Below, one piece after another: positions 1 through 9,200 of a DNA stretch of 62,489 nt. The stretch is from Polyangiaceae bacterium (GTDB lineage Bacteria > Myxococcota_A > Polyangia > Polyangiales > Polyangiaceae): positions 1 to 62,489 of the forward strand of contig JAICTZ010000043.1 of the NCBI GenBank assembly GCA_025936115.1. The letters run 5' to 3'. Each line of letters begins with the position of its first letter. Position 1 is the first letter of the stretch. The position numbers were made by a program, and so were the translations under genes. A model generated the notes under the pieces. It did not search any database. It had not been told where the DNA came from and saw only the letters and a program-made list of their open reading frames with translations.

Positions 1-292
1 CGACGAGGGTCGCCGAAACGATCGTGACGGCGCCCGTCGGCACGAGCGTCGTGACGACCGCTTTGCCGCGATAGATCGCGTAGCCGCGCCGCAGGATCCG
101 CACGTCCTCGAGCACCTCGCTCAGCTGGACGATGGAATAGGGATTATATACCTCGATGGCCACGTGGTGGCGCGTGAGATGAAGAAGCGTTCCGCGCCCC
201 GAAAGGCCGCTCGAGTTCCGGAACATGACCAAGCTATCGGGTGACGCTGCGTCGTCGGGCAATAAGGTGGCTCCGAGTACCGAGACAACCAC
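1..292 (-). CDS. Partial protein, conserved N-terminal domain (PilZ-like/methyltransferase-associated, provisional)
   Basis: Only the first ~97 codons are present; the gene runs off the left edge of the window. The reading frame is open from a stop at 299-301, and the start could be GTG at 292, TTG at 232 or ATG at 226. The segment contains GTLLHLTRHHVAIEVYNP followed by IVQLSEVLEDVRILRRG and a VVTTLVPTGAVTIVSATLV stretch. I recognise this beta-rich pattern as a domain that precedes SAM-dependent methyltransferases in delta-type proteobacteria, but the rest of the protein is not visible. It is divergent from the DoxX-like gene at 592. The domain call is from memory of the family and is moderate; function is unknown. 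Confidence 0.55.
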   Translation of the reverse strand, partial: MVVSVLGATLLPDDAASPDSLVMFRNSSGLSGRGTLLHLTRHHVAIEVYNPYSIVQLSEVLEDVRILRRGYAIYRGKAVVTTLVPTGAVTIVSATLV

Positions 293-591
293 GATTTTTC
301 AGCCTCGTCGCCCCTTCGCTACGTGAAAAGTCGCCGACGTTACGGCGTCGCCGCGCGAATCAAGCTAACGTTCCAGTAGCGCGCGCTCGAGCGCGCTGGT
401 TCGGACGCGGCGCGCGCGCCGGGACCGGCAGCGGCAAAGTCGGCGCCGTACTCGACACAGCCCGAGGCAGCAGGTGCGCCACAGGTGGGCAGCTTGGCGC
501 TAGCAAAATGTGCTCGCCCGCGCGCCGGGAGAGCACCATTCCGTTCACTTCCGGCGGATGGCCCGCTGCTTGCGTCGAAACACTCGAGGCT
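293..591. other. Intergenic region between divergent genes
   Basis: An open frame crosses this region on the plus strand, but its arginine-rich translation looks non-coding. The only structure I see is a perfect 16-base palindrome, GCGCGCTCGAGCGCGC, at 381-396. It probably carries the promoters of the two flanking divergent genes, but no convincing -35/-10 pair is visible. Confidence 0.4.
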
Positions 592-1419
592 ATGGCCAAC
601 GCGCCCGCGAGCGAGGAGAGCATTCCGTCCCTTGCGCGGGTGCTCGCGGGCGCGGTCGCGACGGTGCTCGTCGTGGGCGAGATGGGTATCGGCGGCGTCT
701 GGGATCTGCTTCGGATCCCGTACGCGCGCGAGACGGTGACGCGCCTCGGCTATCCGACTTACGTGCTCGTCATTCTCGGCGCGTGCAAGCTCCCCGCGGC
801 CGTAGCCTTGATGGTGCCGGGATTTCGGCTCATAAAGGAATGGGCGTATGCGGGCGCGTTCATTGCGTACGCTGTCCCGGCGATTTCGCACCTCGCGGTG
901 GGCGACGACCTCGGCACGGCGCTCGTGCCGTCCCTTTTCGCGGCGCTCGTGCTCGTCTCTCGCATGCTGCGCTCGCCGGCTTCGCACGCGAGCGCTCACT
1001 CCACGGCCCGCGGTGGTCGCGTGCTCGCCTATTGGACGACGACGAGCGTGGTCGTCGCGGCGTGCTTGTTCGGCGGTATCTCGTGGTGCTTGCAGGCGCA
1101 GCCGTTCATCGGAATCATGCTGCGGCTCGGCTATCCCGCGTATTTCATGCGCATCCTCGGCGCTCTGTACCTCGGGGCAGGCATCGTTCTCGTCGTGCCG
1201 CGCTCGCCGCAGCTCAAAGAGTGGGCGTACGCCGGGCTTGCCTTCAATTACGCGGGGGCCATCGCGTCGCACCTCGCGGTCGGCGACAACGTAGCGAGCT
1301 TGCTCGCGCCCTGCGTCTTGCTCGCGCTCGCGCTCGCTTCCTGGGCGCTCAGACCCCCGTCACGGCGCGCCCCGCGAGAGGTTTGGAGTCCGCAGCACGA
1401 ACCCGTGTTCAGCCCGTGA
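592..1419 (+). CDS. Tandem DoxX-like integral membrane protein
   Basis: This 275-residue membrane protein consists of two DoxX_2-like four-helix units in tandem. The signature LGYP.Y...ILGA..L occurs near residue 55 and again near residue 190. LKEWAYAG followed by SHLAVGD also occurs in both halves, so the gene arose by internal duplication and fusion. ATG 592 was chosen because the hydrophobic domain begins shortly after it and CGAGG lies just upstream; the longer frame from 241 adds only Arg-rich sequence. DoxX-family proteins are small membrane proteins linked to redox or thiol homeostasis, but the substrate here is unknown. Its 3' end overlaps the convergent response regulator by 11 bases. 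Confidence 0.8.
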   Translation: MANAPASEESIPSLARVLAGAVATVLVVGEMGIGGVWDLLRIPYARETVTRLGYPTYVLVILGACKLPAAVALMVPGFRLIKEWAYAGAFIAYAVPAISHLAVGDDLGTALVPSLFAALVLVSRMLRSPASHASAHSTARGGRVLAYWTTTSVVVAACLFGGISWCLQAQPFIGIMLRLGYPAYFMRILGALYLGAGIVLVVPRSPQLKEWAYAGLAFNYAGAIASHLAVGDNVASLLAPCVLLALALASWALRPPSRRAPREVWSPQHEPVFSP

Positions 1420-2002
1420 GTTTCTGCGCGAGGCGGAGCTCGCTTTCGAGGTGCTCCGAGCGCTCGATTTCGCTTCGGAGCCGCTCGCTCAGCGCCCTGA
1501 GCTCGCTCGTGCGCTGCTCGACGACAGCTTCGAGATCGGCGGCGCGGAGCAGCGCGCGTCGCAGCTTGACCGTCGCTCGCACACGGCCCACGAGCTCGCG
1601 TGGAGTGATCGATTTTGCCAGGTGATCGTCGGCGCCGTCGGTGAGACTCGAGAGCTTGTCCGTGACGCTCTCGTGCGCCGTGAGCAGCAGGAACGGTACC
1701 GCAGCGAGCGCGGGCTTCGCCTTCGTGAGCCGGCAAAGCTGAATGCCGTTGAGCGGCACCATCTCGAGGTCGGCGAGGATCACGTCCGGCGGCTCGGACA
1801 GCGCGAGCTCGAAGAACTCCTGCACGCTGCCGGTCTCGCGACACTCGAACTCCGTCTCGAGGATGCCGCGCGCCCAGGCTCGCGCCATCGGTTGGTCGTC
1901 GATGATGAGCACGCGGGCTCGGCTGGCCGTGCTCGCGCGCGCGGCGTCTGGTGCGCTCACCGGCTCGAGCGCCGCGGACGCACTGGTGCCGAAGGACGAC
2001 AT
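1409..2002 (-). CDS. Response regulator with C-terminal coiled coil
   Basis: A 197-residue protein with a receiver domain (about 30-145) and no DNA-binding output domain. The acidic pair is in VLIIDDQ, the predicted phospho-acceptor is Asp78 in ILADLEM, and the conserved Thr/Ser and Lys positions are T108 and K130. The C-terminal 45 residues, rich in Glu, Leu and Arg, are predicted coiled coil and could mediate dimerisation or docking to a kinase. The lysine is followed by Ser rather than the usual Pro (AKSI). It probably relays phosphate within the nearby kinase network, but the partner cannot be assigned. Confidence 0.85.
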   Translation of the reverse strand: MSSFGTSASAALEPVSAPDAARASTASRARVLIIDDQPMARAWARGILETEFECRETGSVQEFFELALSEPPDVILADLEMVPLNGIQLCRLTKAKPALAAVPFLLLTAHESVTDKLSSLTDGADDHLAKSITPRELVGRVRATVKLRRALLRAADLEAVVEQRTSELRALSERLRSEIERSEHLESELRLAQKLTG

Positions 2003-2072
2003 ACTCGCGTGCTCTCAGATACGGCCGCGCCCGCGCGAACGTAAGCTTCGGCGCCGGCGCAACGCTCGGCCG

Positions 2073-2528
2073 TTACTGAGCGCGGAGCCAGTCGCGCGCT
2101 TCGTCGAGCTCAGTGAAGCCCTGCGCCACGATGCCGAGCTTCGAGTAAGTCTCGATTTTGCGGCGCATGTTCATCTGTCCCAATACTTTTTCCGGCAGCA
2201 CGACCGACCAGTACTTCCAGCCGGCGGCGATCACGCGGGGAGCCCACTGGTGCAGCGCCCATTCGGCGTCGGCCGTCGTGATCGGCCCGTTGCCGCGGTC
2301 GTCCGACAGCCACTTGCACGCGCCGCGCGCGCGGAAAAGATCGAGCCCCGCCTCGAGCACCTCGCGCAAGGCGTGGCCGTGGACGAAGCTCCGGAATTCG
2401 TGATGGACGATCTTGTAGCGCGCGTCGTAGCTCAGGCGGGCGATCTCGGTGTCGAGCACGACCTCCTCGAAGTCGGTGCGAAGATTCTTCGCCAAAACCC
2501 CTTCGTCCAAACCCGATCGCTCGACCAT
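2073..2528 (-). CDS. STAS/SEC14-like conserved hypothetical protein
   Basis: A 151-residue soluble protein without signal peptide or membrane segment. The pattern KWLSDDRGNG, then EW....W.PR.I.AGWKYW and LPEKVLGQMNM, ending in F.....A..WL, matches small SpoIIAA/STAS-like proteins that occur beside signalling genes in myxobacteria and Bacteroidetes. In that fold a two-strand, two-helix unit binds a partner or lipid, but no function is established for this subgroup. It lies between two response regulators on the same strand and may belong to the signalling set. Confidence 0.6.
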   Translation of the reverse strand: MVERSGLDEGVLAKNLRTDFEEVVLDTEIARLSYDARYKIVHHEFRSFVHGHALREVLEAGLDLFRARGACKWLSDDRGNGPITTADAEWALHQWAPRVIAAGWKYWSVVLPEKVLGQMNMRRKIETYSKLGIVAQGFTELDEARDWLRAQ

Positions 2529-2649
2529 CTACATAACCCTCGACGCGAACTCGTCTTCCTCTCTAGACGGCCATGGTCGCACAAGCTTTAGTCTCGTCGG
2601 TCGCAGGTTCTGCGTGCGTGACGCACCAAGGGCGTGCATGTGCGCTGGC

Positions 2650-3042
2650 CTAGCAGTGCTCGCCGACGACGCGCATGAGCTCGGTCAAGTTGATGGGCTT
2701 GCGCAGGTAGGCCAGGGCCTGCATGTCGCGCATGCGCTCGGGGCTCTCGTCGTAGGCGGAGATCACGACGACCGGCACGGCCGAAACGTCCGGCTGCTTC
2801 AGCTGCTCGAGCCGAAATGATCGGCCGTCCATCACCGGCATCATCAGATCCAGCACGATCATGCAGGGGCGTGTGCGGAGTCGAGCGAGCTTTTCGAGCG
2901 CCTCGCGGCCGTGCTCGGCCCCAATCGCTTCGTAGCCATAGCTCTCGAGTAACTCGACCAGGGTCTCGCGCACGTCCTCGTTGTCTTCCACGACCAGGAC
3001 GTAATGTTCTGGTGTCGGCTCGCGATCGGATTCGACTTGCAT
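2650..3042 (-). CDS. Single-domain response regulator
   Basis: A 130-residue stand-alone receiver: VLVVEDNED acidic pocket, Asp65 in MIVLDLMMP as phospho-acceptor, the Ser of VVVISAYDE as the conserved hydroxyl residue and LRKPIN with the conserved Lys-Pro. There is no output domain, so it probably acts as a phosphorelay intermediate. It starts 6 bases after the stop codon of the double-core kinase at 3049-6096 on the same strand, so the two are very likely co-transcribed and that kinase is the first candidate partner. A close relative with the same layout (SFR.EQLK..) is encoded at 60121-60528. Confidence 0.9.
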   Translation of the reverse strand: MQVESDREPTPEHYVLVVEDNEDVRETLVELLESYGYEAIGAEHGREALEKLARLRTRPCMIVLDLMMPVMDGRSFRLEQLKQPDVSAVPVVVISAYDESPERMRDMQALAYLRKPINLTELMRVVGEHC

Positions 3043-3048
3043 GGGACT

Positions 3049-6000
3049 CTACGGAGCCGGCGTGCCGGCGGGGATGCGTACGAGGAAGCGTGCCCCTCGG
3101 CCGGGAGTCGTGTCAACCGACGCCGAGCCGCCGTGCGCCCTCGCGATCTCGCGCACGACGTACAGACCGAGGCCGAGCCCGCTGTATTCGCTCGCGGCGC
3201 AGGCGCGCTCGAAGCGCTCGAAGACGCGCTCCGCGTCGGCGGGGTCGACCCCTGGGCCCTGATCGGACACCTCGATCAGGACGGCGTCGCCGTCGCGACT
3301 TGCCCCGACGCGCACCGGTGCCCCTGGGGCGTACGTGAGGGCGTTCCACACGAGATTCGTAACGAGTTGCTCGAGGCGGCGGCGGTCCCAGGTGCCGACG
3401 AGCGGGGCCTCGAAGGCCGTCGTGAGCTCACAGCCGGCGAGCTTCGCGGGCTTACGGAGGCCGTCGATACATGCCGCGAGCGCCTGCGCGAGATCGAAGG
3501 TCTCGCGGAACAGCGTGAAGCCATCGATGGCGATACGGGTGGCCGCGAGCAATGAGTTGACGAGCCGGGTGAGCTGGCTCGTGCCGCGGCGCGCGCGAGA
3601 CAGCGTTCGAGCGAGCGAGGGGTCGAGCCCCGGCAGGTGCGTTTCGAGTGCGTCGAGCTGGAGCTCGACGATGGCGAGCGGCGTCCGGAGCTCGTGGGAG
3701 GCGACGGACAAGAATTCATCGCGCACGCGCACGGCCTCTTCCGCCTGCGCGCGCCGAATGCGTTCCTCCTCGAGCCGGCGGCGCTCGGTGAGATCACGCG
3801 TGACTTTTGCGAACCCCGTGAGCGTGCCGCGCTGGTCGTAGAGCGCCGTGAGCACGACATTGGCCCAGAAGGTGGTGCCGTCTTTACGCACGCGCAGCCC
3901 TTCGGTCTCGAGCCGGCCTTCGCTAGCCGCGAGGGCGAGCTCGCGTTCACACAGGCCGCTCGCGACCTCACCGGGCGCGTAAAAGACCGAGAAATGTTGG
4001 CCGATGATTTCGCGCGCATGATAGCCCTTGATGCGCTCGGCGCCCGCGTTCCAGGTCGCGACGCGCCCTCGCGTATCCAGCATGAAAATCGCGTAATCCT
4101 TCACGCTTTCCACGAGCAGGCGGAATTTTTCGCCCGTCTCGCCGAGCGCGATCGAGCGCTGCCAGGCGTCGATATCGTCGTCGGCGGCGGCGGCCAGGGA
4201 GGGATCGGGGCGCTTGCGGGGCGTGTCCAGAGCTGCCGTGCGCGGCAACGTCAGCGTGAAGGTCGTGCCCGCCTCCGAGCTGGATTGCGCCTCGAGCGAA
4301 CCGCCGTGGGCGCGCGCGAGCTCGTGTGCGATGAACAGCCCGAGGCCGAGCCCGGAGCTGCCGTGCTTGCGCGAAGCGTTCGCCTCGAACGGCGCGAACA
4401 GATGTCGCAGCCGTTCGCTCGGAATCGAGCCGACGTTGTGCACCGTGAGCACGATGCTGTTCGCCGCGCTGCCGTCGAGCGCGATTCGGACTCCATGTTC
4501 GCGCGCGCCGTGCTGCACCGCGTTGCCTAGGAGGTTCGAGAGCACCTGGCAGAGCCGATCCTCGTCCCAGTTGCCGGTCGTGTCACCGGTCACGGCGAGC
4601 GAGAAGCGCACGCCGGGGTGGCTCTGTTCGAGCTCGTCGCTGACGCGGCGCACGAGCTCACGCAAATCGAGCGGTCGCGGCTCGAGTCGCATGCTCGTGC
4701 CGAAGCGAATGCGCGTGAAATCGAGCAGCTGCTCGATCATCCGCGACATGCGCCGGCCGCTGCCGGCGATGCGTGAGAACACTCTGGCGAGCTGTGCCTC
4801 GTCGCGCCCTGCGGCGGGCGTCCGGCTCGCGACGTCAGCCGAGCTCAGGATCGCGCCCAGCGGATTTCTGAGGTCATGCGCGAGCACGCCGGTGAACAGC
4901 TCGTTCAGCCGCACGGTCTCGCTGAGCTCGGCGACGAGTCGTCGTTGCGTCTCCTCCGCGTCCACGGTCGCTCGAAAGAGCCGCGCGTTGTCGATTGCCG
5001 CCGCCGCGCTCGCCGCGACGGCCTTAATCAGCCGTTCGTGTCGTTCGCTGAAGCGATCGGGTGCAGGATGGCCGAAGAACAAGCCGCCGAGCACCGCGCC
5101 CGTGCGCGAGATCACGGGCACGGCCAGGTAGCTCGTCACGGGAGGGTGGCCGGGAGGGGTACCGTGGTGCGGCGCCATGCTGCCGTAGCGCGGATCCTGC
5201 TTCACGTCGGCGACGCGCACGACGCCTTCCCCGGCGAACGTCGGCGCGAACAAAGGCGTGTTTCGCGGCAAGCCGAAGCGCGCAAATCCGTCGTGGGTCG
5301 CGCCGGAGAGCGTGTACAGCAGGTACGACTCACCCTGTTCGTTGACGACGTTGTAGAAGAATGCTCCAAAGCCTGCGCCCGCGAGCGCCGTGGCTTCGTC
5401 CGTGACCCGCTGAGCGAGCGTCTCGAGATCGAGTCGAGCGGCGTTCAGTGATTCGTTGATGCGAAACAGCGCCTCCGCTTCGGCCCGGGCTTGCTTTTCG
5501 GCCTCGTACAGGCGCGCGCGTTCGGCCGCGAGCGCCGCCTGCGCTGCGAAACCCGTGAGCCAGCCCTTGTCGGCTGCGCTGAACGATTGGGCCCGCTCGA
5601 AGCTCAGCGCGAGTCCGCCGATCAACCGCCCGAGATGAACGAGCGGCAAGGCCACGACCGATTCCACGCGCGGCCGTGAGGTCTCCACGGCGACGAGCGC
5701 GGGGTACGCCGCAACGAGCCCGGCGTGGCTCTCGATCCAGACGGGCTCGTGCTGCTTCATGGCAGTCGCGAGCGGAAACGGAAGGTCCGGCGTGAGCACA
5801 GCGGGGCGTTCCCACGGGGCCACGCCGCGCGAGCCTCGCAGCGTGAGCCGCTGCTCGTCGCCGTCGGTCAAGTACACGGCGCCGGCCGCGGCGCGGAGCA
5901 CGCGTTCGCCGAAGCCGAGCAGCACCGCCGACACCTCGTCCGCGCTCAGCGCGCGCGCGAGCTCGGACATGGCTTGCTCGGACTGTCGGAGCCGCTGGAT

Positions 6001-6096
6001 GGTCTCGAGCAGGGCCTCATCGCGCTGCTCGCGCGGCGTTTCTTTTGCCGGATCCATGGGGCCGGCAGGCTGCGAGCTTTCGATGTCGACGTCCAC
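3049..6096 (-). CDS. Sensor kinase with two complete kinase cores (GAF-GAF-HK-PAS-HK)
   Basis: A 1015-residue soluble protein. In order: a GAF-like domain (about 40-195), a second GAF-like domain (about 215-375), HisKA with His407 in VLAHDLRNPLG, an HATPase_c domain to about 618 (GLGLGLFIAHELARAHGG), a PAS domain (about 655-770), a second HisKA with His801 in VASHELRTPL, and a second HATPase_c to the end (GLGLGLYVVREIARAHGG). Both catalytic cores keep the H box and the ATP-lid glycines. There is no receiver domain, but a receiver gene follows after 6 bases. The start is GTG 6096 or the in-frame ATG at 6057. It reads as a fusion of two kinases, and the PAS is a paralogue of those in the genes at 6250-9768 and 19141-21195. 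Confidence 0.9.
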   Translation of the reverse strand: MDVDIESSQPAGPMDPAKETPREQRDEALLETIQRLRQSEQAMSELARALSADEVSAVLLGFGERVLRAAAGAVYLTDGDEQRLTLRGSRGVAPWERPAVLTPDLPFPLATAMKQHEPVWIESHAGLVAAYPALVAVETSRPRVESVVALPLVHLGRLIGGLALSFERAQSFSAADKGWLTGFAAQAALAAERARLYEAEKQARAEAEALFRINESLNAARLDLETLAQRVTDEATALAGAGFGAFFYNVVNEQGESYLLYTLSGATHDGFARFGLPRNTPLFAPTFAGEGVVRVADVKQDPRYGSMAPHHGTPPGHPPVTSYLAVPVISRTGAVLGGLFFGHPAPDRFSERHERLIKAVAASAAAAIDNARLFRATVDAEETQRRLVAELSETVRLNELFTGVLAHDLRNPLGAILSSADVASRTPAAGRDEAQLARVFSRIAGSGRRMSRMIEQLLDFTRIRFGTSMRLEPRPLDLRELVRRVSDELEQSHPGVRFSLAVTGDTTGNWDEDRLCQVLSNLLGNAVQHGAREHGVRIALDGSAANSIVLTVHNVGSIPSERLRHLFAPFEANASRKHGSSGLGLGLFIAHELARAHGGSLEAQSSSEAGTTFTLTLPRTAALDTPRKRPDPSLAAAADDDIDAWQRSIALGETGEKFRLLVESVKDYAIFMLDTRGRVATWNAGAERIKGYHAREIIGQHFSVFYAPGEVASGLCERELALAASEGRLETEGLRVRKDGTTFWANVVLTALYDQRGTLTGFAKVTRDLTERRRLEEERIRRAQAEEAVRVRDEFLSVASHELRTPLAIVELQLDALETHLPGLDPSLARTLSRARRGTSQLTRLVNSLLAATRIAIDGFTLFRETFDLAQALAACIDGLRKPAKLAGCELTTAFEAPLVGTWDRRRLEQLVTNLVWNALTYAPGAPVRVGASRDGDAVLIEVSDQGPGVDPADAERVFERFERACAASEYSGLGLGLYVVREIARAHGGSASVDTTPGRGARFLVRIPAGTPAP

Positions 6097-6249
6097 GTCG
6101 CACCCGACGCTGTCGTTCTTGCCGAATCGCGCGCTGCGAGCAAGAGCCGCCCCTCCGGGTCGACGGCCGGTGCGTCAGCGCCCAAAGGAATATCAGGTGA
6201 TGAATAGCGGAGACGCGCGAGCAGGGACGAGGCGGTTTGCCCCGGTTGC

Positions 6250-9200
6250 TCAGCGCGAGGGCGGGTCGCTTCTGGGCGTGAAACGCGTGAGTGTCGTCAC
6301 GACCGCCACGAGCTCGGCCGGCTCGATCGGCTTCGCCAGGTGGATCGAATACCCCGCGTTCAGCATGCGCCGGCGATCTTCGGGGCGCGCATAAGCCGTG
6401 AGCGCGGCGGCCGGGACGTCGCCGCCCTGCTCGCGCGGCAGTGCGCGTACCTGCTCGATGAGATCGTAGCCGTCGGCCTCCGGCATGCCGATGTCGGAGA
6501 GCAGCACGTCGGGCCGCGCCTCTCGCAGGCGGCGCATGGCGTCCTCGACGCTGCTCGCGAGCGTCACCTCGCACCCGCACTCCTCGAGAATGGCGCCGAC
6601 GAGCCCGCGCGCGTCCTCCTCGTCGTCGACGACGAGCACGCGTAAGCCGCGCAGTTGTGGCGGCCGCTCGAAGGTGGCGTCCGTGCGGATCTGCCGGCCG
6701 GCGCGGTCCGGGACACTCTGCGCCTTCGGAGCCGTTGCGATGGGGAGGGAGACCCGGAACGTGCTTCCGCAACCTTCGCCTTCGCTCTCGGCGCTGATGT
6801 GCCCGCCGTGGAGCTCCACGAGCTGCTTGGTGATGGCAAGCCCCAAGCCGAGGCCCCCGCGCGTGCGTGACGCGCTCGCGTCCTCCTGGCGGAATGCCTC
6901 GAACACGAAGGGCAGGAACGCGCGACCGATGCCTTTGCCGCTGTCGCGCACCACGATCTCGATCGTCGACGGCGTGCGTTGTACCTCGAGCTCTGCGCGG
7001 CCGCCCTTGGGCGTGTACTTGACCGCGTTGCTCAAGAGATTCCAGACGATCTGCTGCAGGCGCGTGGCGTCCGCCGTGATGGCCGGCAGCGTGGGTTCGA
7101 GCGTCGCCGTGAGCTCGATGCTCTTGGCCGTCGCGGCGGGGCGCACGGTATCGAGCGCGCTTTCGACGACGCGGCGCACGTCGACTTGTTCGAGCTCGAG
7201 CCGCATTTTGCCGCTAATCACGCGCGACATGTCGAGCAGGTCTTCGATGAGCTGTGCCATCGCGACGGCGTTGCGTTCGATGGTCGCGAGCGCGCTTTGG
7301 CGCCGCCGCTCGTCGAATTCCGGCCGCGTGAGCAGCTTCGCCCAGCCCATGATCGCGTTGAGCGGCGTGCGCAGCTCGTGACTCACGACCGCCAAAAATT
7401 CGTCTTTGGCGCGATTGGCGACGTCGGCGAAGCGCCGCGCGCTTTGTTCGGAGGTGTAAAGTAGCGCGTTCTCGATCGCCGTCGCGCAGCGCCGCGCGAG
7501 CTCCTCGGCCACGGCGAGATCCTCGTCGGCATAGACGCGTCCCGACTCGGCGAACACGAAGGTCATCGCGCCGAGCACCCGGCCCTGGACGGCGAGCGGC
7601 ACGATCACCGCTGACTTGAGCCCGAGCTCGCGTGCGAGCCGCAGGTGTTCGGGATCGACGCAGCTCTCGACCAACCGCTCGTCGGTGATTTCGCGATATA
7701 GCTCCGACCGCCCGCTGCGCAGCACGTTCGGTACGCCCGTCGGCGCATGGGGGTCCGGCGGGAATCTCGCGTCGAGCTCCCGTACGAGCGCGACCTTTTG
7801 CAGGTTCACGTGGGAGACCGCGAGCCGCTTCGTGCGCGTCTCACCGGCGACCACGAGATCGACGGCGCACCAATCGGCAAACCGAGGCACGGCGAGCTCT
7901 GCCACGCGCCCCACCGTGACCTCGTAGTCGAGTGAGCGGCTGAGCGCGGCCGAGGCTTCGGCGACAAATGCCCGCCGCGACTCGTCGCGCTTGCGCTCCG
8001 TCACGTCCCGGAACACGAGCACCACGCCTTCGATCGGGCCGTGCTCGGCGCGAATGGGCGCGCCGCTGTCGTCGATCGGGATCTCTTTGCCGTCGCGCCG
8101 GACGAGCAACGTGTGATTGCCGATCCCGACGACGCCGCCGCTCTCGAGCACCTTTTCGACCGGGTTCGTGACCTCGGCGCGAGTGTGCTCGTTGATGATG
8201 CGAAACACCTCCGGCAGCGGCTTCCCGCGCGCCTCGGCCTCCGAGTAACCGGTCAGCGCCTCCGCGACGCCGTTCATCAGCGTGATGGCGCCGGCGGCGT
8301 CGGTGGCGATCACGGCGTCGCCGATGCTGCGCATCGTGGTAGCGAGCGAGGCCCTGAGCCGCTCGGCGAGCGCGGCCGCCGCCTCCGCCGCCTCGAGCCG
8401 GCCGGCGCGAGCGAACGCCTGCGCCGCTTGCTGCGCGAACGTCCTGAGGAACTCGCGGTAGTCGGGGCTGAATTGGCGTGGCTCGCGGAAACCCAGCGTC
8501 AGAACTCCAATGGCGCGGCCCTCGGCCACGAGCGGCACCCCCGCGAAGGCTCCCGCACGCTCTCCCTGGGTGCCAAAGCGTGCGAGGTCCGGGAAGAACG
8601 CCTCGTATTCAGCCGGATTCTCGATCCATACGGCGTCGCGCGCGCCCGTCGCGATCGCGTAGAACGGATTTTCTTCGGGGGGGATGCGCGCGAGTTGCTC
8701 GATCAATTCACGGTTTGCGTTGCGCTCGGCCAGCAGCGTGAGCTGCCGCGTGCGCTCGTCGGCCAAGTAGAGCGTGCTGCCTTCACCGCCGACGAACTCT
8801 GCGCCCCGCTCCATCACGGCGCGGCCCACGTCCTCGCTCGAGCGGGCGCCCGCGAGCGCCTCCGAAAATTCGGTGAGCGCGTGCACGCGTTCACGCGCGA
8901 TCTGCCCGAGCCGCAGGCGTTCCTCTTCGGCCGCACGGCGCTCCGTGAGGTCGCGCGTCACCTTCGCGAAGCCGACGAGCTTCCCCGAGGCGTCTCGGAG
9001 CGGCGTGATCACGACGTTGGCCCAGAAGCAGGTCCCGTCCTTACGAACGCGGTAGCCCTCGTCCTCGAAGCGGCCGTCGCGCTCGGCGGCCTCGAGCTCG
9101 CGTTCACACTTGCCGGCCCGTACTTCGGCTTCAGGATAAAACCGCGAAAAATGTTGGCCGATGATATCGTCGGCGGAGTAGCCCTTGATGCGTTCGGCGC

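Noticed and set aside
241..591. N-terminal extension of the DoxX-like gene
   Set aside because: Arg-rich and without family pattern; ATG 592 fits better.
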